Below are positions 33,549 to 45,762 of a stretch of 64,000 nucleotides of DNA, piece by piece. The position numbers and the translations under genes are program-made. The DNA lies in contig QZLH01000369.1 in NCBI GenBank assembly GCA_003833135.1, forward strand, positions 1 to 64,000. Direction: 5' to 3'. Position 1 is the first letter of the stretch, and each line of letters starts with the position of its first letter. The notes under the pieces were generated by a model, which saw only the letters and a program-made list of their open reading frames with translations, ran no database searches and was not told the DNA's origin. The DNA is from Oehlia diaphana (Eukaryota; Glomeromycota; Glomeromycetes; Glomerales; Glomeraceae).

Positions 33549-36211
33549 TTTTTTATAATGTTTGTATTTTTTTTTTTTTGTTTTTTGTTTTCTTTTTTTC
33601 TTTGTTTTTTATGCTTTTTATGTTCGGGAGTAAAAGATTTTTTTTTTTTACAAAATGAGTATATTTAACAATTTATTTGTCCTGCATTACCCACATTAGC
33701 CGAATTCAATTTTCCCAAAATAATCAATCAATCATGTGATACGGGCTGAACAACGCTTTTCGTCACCGGTCGGTACCGTTTTGTTGATTGATGAACAAAA
33801 ACTTTCTATTTTGAGAATCTAAATGAGGTTGTGCCTTTTTGATTTTTACTTTTTTGAAAATTATATATTAGCTTCTTTTTGGCTTAGGATAATTATTATC
33901 ACTTCGTTTTAGTAAATTAGAGATCCGAAATTTATTTTTTTTTTGTCCTTAATATTTCATAAGTCTTGTGATCTTATTTCTCGCATTTTAATCATGAGAA
34001 CTTGGGGTAAAAGAATTTATTAATAGTTTGCATTACCCCGTGTAGCAAGATATGATTTAATTGATTAACAAATTTGTCTGTTAATCGATCCTTCGATAAT
34101 CCATTTTTTTTTTTTTTTCGAAACCGTCCGTCTGAAACAAATCCATTACGAATCTTTTAAATGCTTTTTTTTTTTTTTACAGATCTTTATTTATAATATC
34201 TTATTTGAGGTTTTTATCTCCGGTGAATATTCATCATATAAAATTACTTTTTATAGCGCCCAATTAAGAATTAAGGTTAAATGAAATTATTATTTGTAAA
34301 TGTCTTGTCTTCCTTCTATAAGGATTTTTACGGTTTAAACTTCTCATGCATTCGTAGTTGTGCAAACAACCTACTTAACTATATAAATACATTTTATTTT
34401 CGGCATCAAAAAAGTAACTAATTGTGATTGAACGAACTAAACAGATCTTATGTTTATGCGATTATCTTTGACGGAATAACATTGTCAAATGTTTATACTA
34501 AAGTTTTTTTTATCATTTTAATCATGTGGTCTACTACTGGCGATAAATATGGTAATTATTAACAAAATATTACAGTATCATATGTTTGGCCACATGATTA
34601 TTTTGATTTATTTCATGTAACACAGATAAACGGCGTGATAATTCATGTGACAATATAATAATGGATTTTCAAAGTCATAAGATTAATGATATATGCATAA
34701 ATGTATAACCAATTTTAAAGATAGAGATGTATTAGTTTCCAGACATTAACCTAAGGACCTAAGGAGTAAGGAATTACATAGTAATATAGTTTGTTCTCCT
34801 GACCTGGTCTTTTGATCTCTTTGAATATAAAGTTAATCCGTGTTTTATGTTCCATATTATTCGACTCGCTTAGAATTTTGCCGATTATGTAAAAAAAATG
34901 AAGAAAATATGGAAATATAATAAATATAAGGGAATTAATTATCCGGATAAAAACAAAGCTAGCCATTCATGATAGTTTGTCTCGGACCAGAACCGATATA
35001 TTTATATTTAAGTCACATGATAATATCAAATTTCGGAGGGGAATTAAAAAACTAATTATAGTACTGACGACACTTTATCGTGATAAGTCATGTGAATTTT
35101 GCTTTATTATATTTAAATCACGTGTGTAGGATAAGAAGTGTCCTTTAAATAGACCGCATATAGGGGTTTACTTGACCCCGGTTCGGGATAAATTTATCCA
35201 TAAATTATATAGACGAAGCTTTCAATTACTTTTCTTTGGAATTAGACGCTTCCAAATTCAATAAAAGGCTTCCAAAATTTTCATTGGAATTGGCAATGAA
35301 CATCACTGCATAAATAATTACACGAAATATTTTTTTTCACTTCTTGATTATCAGAACAATGCACTAGTGTAAGTTTTGGATTGAAACATTGTACAATTGA
35401 ATTAGATGTGCTGTATTGTACTGTACATCCGATTGGAAAAAGTTCAACATTGGTTGTACGATATTGTAAACGCGGAACTTTATTGTAGTTATTTATTAAA
35501 ACGTAATTACGGTACGGTCGCGAAATTATATACAGCATATACCGAATGGCAAAATTTTTCATGGCGAATGACGTAATCGTAAAAAACTTATTATTCAAAA
35601 TGTCAACTTCGTAATTGCGTGCTCAAAAGCACCTATAGGCTTTATTCACTTATTTATAATAGTTTTATGTATACTAGAGAATGGAACTTTCGCAATTCTG
35701 GAACGGACTATGTGGAACTAGAATAGGTTTCTTTATTTACTAGAAACTGAATGTATATAAATAATATTTCCCAAAAACTTTTCATATTAATATAAGGTAA
35801 ATTCACTGAATTTTTATTTGATTATGATTGTAAAAATTGATAATTATAACATTATGCTAATTATACTAACTTCATTAAATAGGCCCCAAATCTTTTTTAT
35901 TCATATAAACGAGAAGATTGGAATCTTTCAAATGTATAATGCTAGTCAATATTTAATAAAAGTTTAAACTCTTGTTGACTACGATAGGATAAAAATAGCA
36001 ACAATGGGCATTTTATAATAGATCACATTAAGTTTTTTTTTTTAAAAAAAAAAAGTCCTTTTCACGAATAACTCAAAAAATTTAAATTATTTTTTTTTTT
36101 ACGATTTTTAAATTAAGAAACTGAAAGATACAAGACATTTGATCATAAAAGGATATTAAACCAAAACTCATCACTAATAAGCGTAGTAGTTTAAAGCCGA
36201 AACTAAATTGT
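33549..36211. other. 2.7-kb spacer between the BTB genes
   Basis: Poly-T/pyrimidine tract just upstream of BTB gene 1 (33560-33650). A weak minus ORF at 35281-35598 is listed separately. Frames at 34751-34966 and 36082-36306 (-) look like chance. Confidence 0.55.
35281..35598 (-). CDS. unrecognised 105-residue ORF, doubtful
   Basis: Single frame with a somewhat protein-like second half (VELFPIGCTVQYSTSNSIV, then several Cys). No signal peptide, TM segment or known domain, and no clear introns. It could be a fragment of a larger gene or chance. Included only because the composition is less homopolymeric than its surroundings. Confidence 0.2.
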   Translation of the reverse strand: MNNKFFTITSFAMKNFAIRYMLYIISRPYRNYVLINNYNKVPRLQYRTTNVELFPIGCTVQYSTSNSIVQCFNPKLTLVHCSDNQEVKKNISCNYLCSDVHCQFQ

Positions 36212-37212
36212 TCAAAACCCACCAACACCAGGCTGATGAAGTTTCTTATTTCTTGGGGACTTATTAGTTTGTTGTGGCTTAATATAATTCCAAAGTAGGT
36301 TTTCATACATCTCTCTAGGAAACATTAATGAATATGGTCTAACTGCATTAGAAAAACTCTCGCTTGAAATTTCATTAAATCTGATTAATTCAACAAGATT
36401 TTTTACAATTTCCCACAACTCATCGAAATTCTCTTTCTTCCATTCGTTAACATTTTTTTTACATAAATTATTAGAACATTTATGAGTTCCCCAATTAATA
36501 ACATATTCCCATATTTTAACTTCTTCCATTTCTATATAATCCCTTTTCAAGAAATTAATCAATATTTCTTCACTTAAATTAATAAAATCATCAGAGTTAA
36601 ATAATGTTTCAGGATTTTCACAGATTTTTTCGACGCAAAATTCTTGGAGATTTTTACATTCTAAAAATTTTCGAACAAATAGATAAATTTTAATTAAATC
36701 ACTTTTAATCCAAGAATTAGCAATAGATAACAAATGAGATTCTGTAAAATTCATTAATTCAGGTAACATAAATTCATCTGTAGAAGACAATAAATCTAAT
36801 AATTCCGACGTAGTAAGTTCGTTAAGTGACACCGTACCACAATACAAGTGTCTAAGGTATTGAAATATTGAAAAAAAAATTTGAATTTTTTTTAACGATT
36901 TTTATTACTTTTTATTTTTTTTTTTTTTTTTTATAAATAATTTACGTACTTGAGTATGATATCAAAATTTATTGGTGAAACATTTGGTTTGTCAAAAATA
37001 ATTTTATCTCCATCTTTTTTAATCCAATCACTTGATAGAGCAGCTTGAAAATATTCTGATTGTGTACTTAAAATTAATGAATGTGCGTAAAATGTTTTAT
37101 AATTTGATTCGTTTCCAACATTTATTATCATATCATGATTTTTATCCGAATTTGTAAGTAAATTTTCAAAATTTTTGCTTAATCTAGCTAATAACAAAAT
37201 TTCTGATGACAT
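36212..37212 (-). CDS. BTB/POZ + BACK protein 2
   Basis: Two exons, 36950-37212 and 36212-36851, phase 2; 903 nt, 300 residues. BTB ~18-120 (DMIINVGNESNYKTFYAHSL, YFQAALSSDWIKKDG), BACK ~125-240 (WEYVINWGTHKCSNN). After BACK the protein reaches FPREMYENLLWNYIK, the usual entry into the hinge before TLDc, then ends with a short basic tail (SPRNKKLHQPGVGGF). The TLDc domain is missing. Roughly two thirds of residues match BTB gene 1 over the shared part by eye, so they are tandem duplicates about 2.7 kb apart. Confidence 0.85.
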
Positions 37213-40200
37213 AAATTTTATTTCAGGTCAAAGAAAAAAAAGATGCTTTATAACAACAAAAGTGCGATGAAAATTTGTGAAAATTTTTTTTTTATTCTCC
37301 GAACGAGTAAATTGAGCCCGATTTAACTATATTTAGGATATTTACGCCTTATGTTACAAAATACAGTTAACGAATGTCAAATATATCATTTCTAATGAAA
37401 AAAAAAAAACTAGATTAGATTTAATTGATGTATTGATGTATTGATGTTACAAATATTTATAAGTCTATAAATCTTAATTAGTAAAATTCGAGTTATTTAA
37501 CCACGTGAATTTTTGTCACTGCTATATGCTATATGGTTGATGCTGGCTAAGTAATAATGTTGGTAGAGAATTCATAATGCCGGCCAAACAGATTTAACTC
37601 ACTGCAGTGATGTAAATTGTTCACGCAGTAGGCACAGCGTACATTACTTTTATTTCCCGCGTATTTCGTTGAAAATATTAGGCGGTATTTTCTTAGTAGC
37701 GCCCATCATTATTATAATTTAATATATAAAGCGCATAGGTTGCGCATATGAATTTTATTAATGTTATCAGATATATGCTTTGCACGTATAAGAATTTTTT
37801 ATAACACTGGTCTTATACTTTTAAAATTTCAATAATTTCATCAAGATAAAAGGCTTTTTCTAAATTCATTTCTATTCCTTCTATTGTATGGGAACAATTA
37901 ACTAATATTGATTAAGATGGAATTTTTGAAGGAAAATGCACCTGTACAAAATAATTTAATACAGTATATGAAGAAAAGCATTTGAACGGCATTTAATATT
38001 AGCTGAAAATAAGCTAAGAATACAGATTTTTACCAAGGCAAGTTACATATAAATCAATGCATTTGAATTATGAAATGAAGATGCAGCGGCACAAAGTAGT
38101 CTGAAAAATTATTATAAAGATGTGATAATAATTGCGCGTGATGTTTTCTCTTCGCCTCTTTCTTTTTTTTTTTTTAACCAGTAACTGTTAAAATAATGAT
38201 AAAGGAAGTTAAATAAAACAAGGAACACAAATGGAACCAAGAACTTGTGCGTGTACCTAAAACGAGCGACTCGACTTCTTCGGTACTAACCTATTGTTTC
38301 TTGACGTTTTATTCTTTCCTTTTTATATATACTTTTCACTTACAAATGTAACTACTTCTTTACCTCATGTATATTATTCTTTTAATGGTTTTGCAGCCAA
38401 AATTTACCTGAATTCTACGTATATATAAATTAACTAATTATTAAAAAAACCTCGAAATACCGAATCTTCTCCCCGCATAATCTTTAATTTGATGTTACGA
38501 GCGAGAATCTACTTGTAAAAAAAATTATTTTTCCAGATTAAAATTTTAAAAATATTCATTCGATAACATATATTTATTTTATACAGTCAAATCGCTCCCT
38601 TCCGTAATTTCTGTAAAAACTTCGTGAAATATAACGAAATAAATTTTTATAGGGCACTTTATAACGTACAATAGAAAAGAATAATTTTTTATCTGATACG
38701 TTTACGGAAAAATAATTAAAAATTTGAGTAACTTGGATAATTTCCATGTTTGAGGCTATAATGTGTGAATGTGATACATTTGCGAAAATAACATGGAAAT
38801 AAAAATACACGAAATAAATTTTTTGGCGTTTTATGACGAATAGTCACAAAATTGGATATAACAAACGATAAATTGAACAGATCACAAATAATAATAATTA
38901 TTTTATTAACTTGATGACGTCTTGTAAAAAAAAAAAGATTTTTCTATAAATTAAATTTACTGTAATAAAAACGCGTAATTAGTAATTGACGTAATAAAAT
39001 TAATGTTTTACTATACAGTACGTCGCAACACAGACAAAAACCAAAACACACGGTGAAATCGGTGAAATATTATTTGACACAAAAAGAAAAATTAAAAACA
39101 CCCATTTATTAAAGAAATATTTATTATATGAAAAGTTATTTTAATACATACTTTTAAAACCCAATTTATCATAAAAAATTGCACAAAATTTCCGAATTTT
39201 AATATATTTATTCCTATGACTTTAAATTAAGTAATGTAATAAATAGATAATTTAAATAATTTAAGGTTACATGTGAGAAAAACGTCATTTTTCGCGAAAT
39301 CGGAACATTATATCGGGTCACAGGCGGGACGGGATCGGAATACCCGATTGGAAGAAAAAAAGGAAATAATGGAAATTTTATTGGCAAATATTTATGACGT
39401 CTTATGACTTGGTTTTGTACATTTTGAATTACATGCATCATTTTTGAGACTTTTTTTAGTATTTCGGTAAATACAACTGTAAAATTAACATTATATTAAA
39501 TTTAAATATTTAACATTCGGAAAATTAGATTGTTACATAATCATTTTATAACATTAAGTGTGATACAGCATTATCGGGTAAATCCCGCGAACCCAAATGC
39601 ATTATTAATTAGTAAGTATTTAATATTTTTTACAATAGAATATACAGTATATATATATATTATTAAGATTTTTTTTTAAGAAAAATAAATATTTTATGGA
39701 TTCCAAATCGAGAATTCATAGCCTTCAAGATTACTAAAGTAATAAACGGGAGTAACAATAACAAAAGCGCAAATTATGGATTAAAAATTATTAAAATTAT
39801 TATTATTCGTTACATTTTAATACGGAGTATTTGTAAAAAAAAAAGGGAGTAAATAAGAAGGGTCCTATTCAACTAGAAAAAAGACATTGTGTAAAATCGT
39901 TTGTTACCGTCAACCAATTTCATTTCTCCCGTCATTACTCAAGTAAATTAAAGATATGAGATATCATTGGTCCATCTTTCCAAATTGTTTAACGCAGTAG
40001 ACACAAAACCTTGAACATAAGATTGCATTTTTATTTATAACAAACATACGCCGCATTTAGTTTGTAAATACAAAGTTTGCGAAATTTATATTAGACTAGT
40101 ATTAATTTAGGATCATTCAAGTCGATTTATTTTATTTGTAAACCACTTCGATTGGCATAACTTAAAGAACCATGATCAGTGTAAGAATTTTAGATTGCAT

Positions 40201-41366
40201 GAATGAATGGTTTCTACGCAGTACTTTTTTCCGATAAGATGAAATTTTTTCAATTTTTAATTCAATTTTTAAGTTTGAGAAAAAAAAAAAAAATTTTTTT
40301 TTTAAAAAAAAAAAAATAATAAAAAAAAAAAATAATAAAATAATTAGAGAGAAACCCGATTTATTAATAATAAAAAATAAATAATAACAAAAATAAAAAA
40401 TAAATATACTGCGAGAAAACAAATTTATGTAAAAAAAAATCTTTAGTGCGTGGAAATGAATCATTGTATCAAGTTAAAAAAGGTTAAAGGGTTAGGAGTA
40501 AATGGAGTAAATAATTATTATATTGGTGTAAATTGCTAAAATTTCGATGGAACCTTTACAAAATTTTGTTTGTTACATTTTTTTACAATTTATTATTATG
40601 AGGTATGTAATAAATATATATGCATTGACATGCACATCAATTGGGATGGTCTTCATTTTAAATTTGTGTAAATCATATTATGTGATTTATTTATATTATT
40701 TGAACCTATATTAAAAGACCGTGAAAATCCGAACTCAAATATCAAATGCTCTTTTTTTTTAAAAAAAAATTTGTCACCAATCGACTCACATAAAAATTCT
40801 CATTTAGTATCATTAAACCATGTGTTTTTATTATTTGCCGATACCGTATCAATGGTATCCAAGGTTTTGGCAACTTTTTATTGAAAATTTCCATTTATGT
40901 CAATTAACTATAGGTTAAATAATATATTACACAACATAAACCGCATAAAACGAGAAGTGCAATTGTTTATTTGGTCGTATATATAATAAGATATTTATTG
41001 TTATTCAAGTATTTTTTTTTTTTTTATCACTTTTTCTCTTTTTTTTTTACACATACACATATATTCCGTTATATATACTCAATTCAATCATTTTTATCAT
41101 ATCAAGCATAAAGGCATCAGGCATCCTTCCATTCTTTTCATTTTCTTTCATTTTTTTTTTTATTTATTTATCATAATATTACATGTAATATAATGTTGTA
41201 ATAATTTTTTTAAAATTTTGAATTGGAGCAACTGTTTGTTTTCGCTCCATAATTTGTCATTCTTTATTTTCAATATTATACTAAACAAATCTTCCTTTTA
41301 CCCTTTAGAATTAAAGTATTAATTCTTTTTCCTTATCCATTAAATACAATTAATAACTAATTAGTT
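37213..41366. other. 4.1-kb intergenic spacer
   Basis: No gene called. Contains weak frames (38574-38810, 39214-39441, 40162-40464, all minus; the last is translated poly-A/T), a second copy of the gap-edge repeat (40201-40303) and pyrimidine-rich DNA upstream of the 7-TM gene (41005-41160). Confidence 0.55.
40201..40303. repeat. second copy of the gap-edge repeat at 29619
   Basis: Same sequence and orientation as 29619-29720. Flanking sequence differs on the 3' side after the poly-A block. Confidence 0.85.
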
Positions 41367-44330
41367 ATGCAATTTTTCACGCCGACGCGAAACAAGTCAA
41401 TATCTTTCTTCCTTATAGTACTATTATTTTTAAAATTAAGTACTGCTAAGTTAATTACATATGACTCATTAAATAATGAATTAACATCACATGATAATGT
41501 AGACTTTATGGGAATAGATAAAGCAAGTTATGGAACAATTGTGGGAAAATTGCTCATAGCTTCCTTCTCAAAACCTATTGACGTTAAAGACGACCCTTGT
41601 AAAATAAAAAATTTACCCACAGACGTGACAATTGATATTGTGGTCATACCATTCCAAGATGCTTACGATATTGGTTGCAAATCATATTCACAAATTATAA
41701 TCGCTAATAATTGGAGGCTTAATAAAAATGGAGAGGTGGCTAATAATATACCTTATCCACCTAATAAGACTCCAGAAGAAGGAGGTAATAATAATAATAA
41801 TGATCCGCCTAATTATAATAACAACGATAACAACAACAATGACAACAACGACAACAATGACAATAATAATGAAGTGGAGAATCCTCAACCACAGCAGCCA
41901 CTCGCAGAAAATCAGGATGAGAATCCAAAAGGTATTAATAATGATGATAACATAAATAACATCCCGAATGGCAAAGGTGTCGATAATGCAAATCCTAAAA
42001 ATAATGATGCTAAAAATAACGATGCTAACAATAATGATGCTAAAAATAATGATGCTAAAAATAATGATATCCCTAATAATGATATCCCTAATGATGATAT
42101 CCCCAATAATGATATCCCTAATGATGATATCCCTAATAATGATATCCCTAATGATGATATCCCTAATAATGATAACGCTATCCCCAATAATAATGCTAAT
42201 GACAATGGTAACGCTAAAGTTAACGGTATCCCCAATAACAATAATAATGATGATGCTAAGAATAATGATAATCCTAAGAATCCAGATCCAGTTAATAATG
42301 ATCTGGATGTACCTATAACAGTTCCGGATGTTACAACTTTATCAGATACTCCAGATGATTCACAATCTAGTTCAATTAAAACCATACCGAGTAATTCAGA
42401 CGATCAAAGTAATTCAAACGATCAGACTAATGATCAGACTAATGATCAGAGTGATTCAAATGATTCAAATGATCAAGGAACTAGTTCAACTAATTCAATA
42501 CCACCTAAAAACGACAACAACGATACCGGCGATTTTGATGTACCAATATCAGTTGATAAACCTACCATATTGGCAGATACTCCGACAGCTACCACAGGTC
42601 CACAATCAACCCAGGATTCACAACCACAACCAACCGAAAATTCACAACCAACCGAAAATTCACAATCAACCGAAAATTCACAATCAACTGAAAATTCACA
42701 ATCAACTGAAAATTCACAATCAACCGAAAATTCACAATCAGCCGAAAATTCACAATCAGCAGATTCACCACAACCGACCTCAGATACTGCAAAACCGACA
42801 GCTACAGATACTACAGATACTCCTATTGGATTAAGAAAACGGCAACAACAAGAGCATGAATATGTTTATGTTCCTAAAGTTGTTATATTTTCTTCAATGA
42901 ACGGCGGAGAACCTGGTATAAAGGAACTTTACAATGGAGACAGAAATGTATTAAAAGAATCTATACCTGGTTTAACGTTATTAAAATTTGAGGACGTTAC
43001 TAGGTTAAAAAATGAAAATGATAAGATTGACCATGCAGAGATTTCTTCAGAAGATGGTAAATGGTATAGTTTGATTACAAGCCCATCTTGGGTTGCATGG
43101 AGCATAATAATGAGTATAATATATGGTATCATCATTATAGTAGCAACTTATTTATTAGTAGTACATTATAATAAATGCGGTTTTACCAAAAGTCATGTCC
43201 AATATTACTGTTATCCTGGGATAGCATTCATTTGCATATGTGGAATCATACTCTTATTGGTTGATCCTGGAGACGTCTACGAGGATCGATTGTCATTATT
43301 TAGCAGGACAATAATCACCAATTTAAAAGTATTATTGTTAATGGTATTTTTTACCATTTTGGAAATTCAGTGGAAAAATGCAGCGTCCATGATATGTGAA
43401 ACTCACAACCATCATTATAAATGGATTTTAACTTATTTAAATAGATTTTTTTCATACGTTCTCGGCATTTGTAGTTTCATTTTTATAATATGTTTTCTTA
43501 TAAAAACTTTACTAGTTTTAGATACTACAGCAAGTTGGTTTAGTCTAATATTTAAGTTAACTTACATATTTGAATCGATTTCCTTTGGCCTTATTGGTAT
43601 CGAATTTGTATTATATGGTAGCTTTATAATTAGCGCCATAAAAAGGAGGAGCCGAGAACAAAGATTAAGATATAGAAAGAGGAGGACAGCCGTAAAAACG
43701 TTAATTATGAACATTTCTCTTATATCAGCTGTTGTTTTTCTTATATTATCTGGTGCAGTACAATTTTTATTACCAACACTAGTAAATTTTTGGGTTCAAT
43801 TGGTGTTGGGAAACGTAGCCACCGCTACCGCATGTATAATCATAATCGTGGTTCTACAAGATAAGACGATTAGAGAGCATATCCAATGGGCAAAAAATTT
43901 ACAAATAAATATTAGAGAGATCGATCAGAGGACCACCGTAAACATTCCACCCACTCCGCCGACTCCACAAACTCCACAAACTCCGCAGACGCTAACATCC
44001 ATGACCTCTTTAATAAGAAATCTGACTACGATCAATGAACTACCAACAAGAAATGATATGCCTAATAGGCCATCTACCGAATATAGAGGATCTAACGGAT
44101 TTAGCGGTGCCAACTATCCAAATAGATTTAGCGGTGCCAATAATTATTATAGATATAGCGGTAACTATTCTAATAGGTTTAGCAGTGCTGGTAACTCGAA
44201 TAGATTTAGTAGTATTAATAGTAATAATTCAAATAGAAGATTTAGTAGTGCAAGAGAATCGATGTATAGCATATATACTAGCGTTAACGACATGAACTAT
44301 TCGAATCAATATTTTTTAGATACTTTATAA
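41367..44330 (+). CDS. seven-TM receptor-like protein with long Asn/Ser-rich ectodomain
   Basis: Single exon, 987 residues. Signal peptide ~11-28 (SISFFLIVLLFLKLSTA). Residues ~29-125 and ~498-560 look like two halves of one globular ectodomain, possibly PA-like (IDIVVIPFQDAYDIGCKSYS; PKVVIFSSMNGGEPG), separated by ~370 residues of low-complexity sequence. That insert holds N/D tracts, PNNDIPNDDI repeats (~233-270) and SQSTEN repeats (~412-465). A dibasic site (GLRKRQ, 488-493) ends the insert and could be cut by a kexin-type protease. Seven TM helices span ~575-832, starting WVAWSIIMSIIYGIIIIVA. The C-tail has TPPTPQTPQT and repeated SNRFS motifs rich in Ser. GPCR-like by topology only; I could not assign a known class. 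Confidence 0.8.
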   Translation: MQFFTPTRNKSISFFLIVLLFLKLSTAKLITYDSLNNELTSHDNVDFMGIDKASYGTIVGKLLIASFSKPIDVKDDPCKIKNLPTDVTIDIVVIPFQDAYDIGCKSYSQIIIANNWRLNKNGEVANNIPYPPNKTPEEGGNNNNNDPPNYNNNDNNNNDNNDNNDNNNEVENPQPQQPLAENQDENPKGINNDDNINNIPNGKGVDNANPKNNDAKNNDANNNDAKNNDAKNNDIPNNDIPNDDIPNNDIPNDDIPNNDIPNDDIPNNDNAIPNNNANDNGNAKVNGIPNNNNNDDAKNNDNPKNPDPVNNDLDVPITVPDVTTLSDTPDDSQSSSIKTIPSNSDDQSNSNDQTNDQTNDQSDSNDSNDQGTSSTNSIPPKNDNNDTGDFDVPISVDKPTILADTPTATTGPQSTQDSQPQPTENSQPTENSQSTENSQSTENSQSTENSQSTENSQSAENSQSADSPQPTSDTAKPTATDTTDTPIGLRKRQQQEHEYVYVPKVVIFSSMNGGEPGIKELYNGDRNVLKESIPGLTLLKFEDVTRLKNENDKIDHAEISSEDGKWYSLITSPSWVAWSIIMSIIYGIIIIVATYLLVVHYNKCGFTKSHVQYYCYPGIAFICICGIILLLVDPGDVYEDRLSLFSRTIITNLKVLLLMVFFTILEIQWKNAASMICETHNHHYKWILTYLNRFFSYVLGICSFIFIICFLIKTLLVLDTTASWFSLIFKLTYIFESISFGLIGIEFVLYGSFIISAIKRRSREQRLRYRKRRTAVKTLIMNISLISAVVFLILSGAVQFLLPTLVNFWVQLVLGNVATATACIIIIVVLQDKTIREHIQWAKNLQINIREIDQRTTVNIPPTPPTPQTPQTPQTLTSMTSLIRNLTTINELPTRNDMPNRPSTEYRGSNGFSGANYPNRFSGANNYYRYSGNYSNRFSSAGNSNRFSSINSNNSNRRFSSARESMYSIYTSVNDMNYSNQYFLDTL
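42060..42190. repeat. in-frame coding repeat (AATGATATCCCT)n
   Basis: Alternating AATAATGATATCCC and AATGATGATATCCC units encode NNDIP and NDDIP. Part of a larger AAT/GAT-rich region (41789-42300) of the 7-TM gene. A second repeat, TCAACYGAAAATTCACAA, lies at ~42600-42750. Confidence 0.9.
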
Positions 44331-45762
44331 CAAAAAAAAACATTTTAAAAAAAATTTTTTCTTAAAAAAAAAAAAAAAATAAAAATTAGTTTTTTAGTTT
44401 CCTTTTTTTTTGTATTCTTTTATTTTTTGAAATTTTCAAAAAAAAAAAGAAAAAAAATCTTTGAAATTTCAAAAAAAGTAATTGAAGAACTAAGATTCTT
44501 ACAAAATTAATTTTATTCTTTTGTACAAATGTTAAATATGAAAAATAAATACTGTGTTTTTTTTTTTAATTTTTTTTTTTTGGTAAATTCTTTGGAGGAA
44601 TTAAAAATATTAATCAACAATCATGTCATTAAAAAAAAACTCTCGTGATGTCTATCAAAGAAATTTCAAATGTTTTTCTAAGTTATTTACGTAATTTATG
44701 GCATTCTTAAAAAATATTGACGCGTCCAACGAGTCACTTTTTAGTCGATAGAAACTACTAATGTCATTAATAAGTTTGTTTAGTAAGCTATGTAGATACA
44801 ATTAATGGTTGCGCAAATAACCAGAACGATCAATACCTCATCCATGATTCTCTTCTCAACGGATTGTATTTGGACCATAACTATATGGTCTATTATCGTC
44901 AAAGTTAAGGGTTTCTGATTTTTATTGTTGATATTGTCCTTATTAATTTTCGCCCGAGCAAAAAGACCAATGATTAATTAATAATATATTGCTCTAGTCC
45001 TATCACGGAAATACGATGAGCCAGGGCGCAAAGCACGTTAAAATTATTTTTCCATTGTCCGATCGATAAATATTTTACAATTTAGCCGTCAACGACTAAT
45101 ACAGGACGTCTATATTTTTTTGTCATAATATTATCTCAACATATCCCATTTAACATACCACAAACTCATTGCAGCGTTTCTAAATTTCTTTGAGATCCGA
45201 AAATTTAATTAAAAAAGCCGATTAACATACATATATTAACGATAAAATGTATTCAAATGCACAGATAAAAAGACTAACCTGTTAAGCCGCCTAGTCTCAC
45301 ATACGGGAGTGTTGATTCGAAAATACAAAACTAAGAGACGAGAAAAACGTTATGCATATTGCAAACCCTTTTCGTATGAAGATACCACTCTGAAGTTAAT
45401 TACATGTCATTATAATAGTTTGAACTAACAAATTCTGTAATTTATTAATTCGTTTCATATATTTATTTTTATATACCATGTCTGAAAGATATTCTAAGAT
45501 GTAATGAATTAGAATCAGAACCAATCAGCGCTTTTATCAACTAATGAGGTGTGGATTTTGGACATACTATAAAATATCAATATAATAAATGCTATGGTTG
45601 TTTATTTAACGAATATACATAAAATATAATAATTATATAAATATAAATATGAATACTAAAAGATTGATAATAATATATACATAAAGATATAATAAATATA
45701 TAAATATAAAAATATAAAAATTACATAGTCCCATATATGATATTTAAAGCAGTACATAATTG
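44331..45762. other. intergenic, no gene seen
   Basis: Begins with A/T homopolymer blocks (44333-44580), then ordinary AT-rich DNA holding the 3' ends of two convergent genes. Confidence 0.6.

Noticed and set aside
36082..36306. Minus ORF possibly encoding a TLDc remnant after BTB gene 2
   Set aside because: Partly overlaps the coding end of the gene in another frame, and I could not match it to TLDc motifs.
38574..38900. Possible further pogo-like element starting TACAGTCAAATCGCTCCC
   Set aside because: The start resembles such ends, but I could not find a matching inverted end.
41688..42792. Several ORFs in other frames of the 7-TM gene
   Set aside because: Shadows of its low-complexity repeats (for example LLGISSLGIS from the NDIP repeat).
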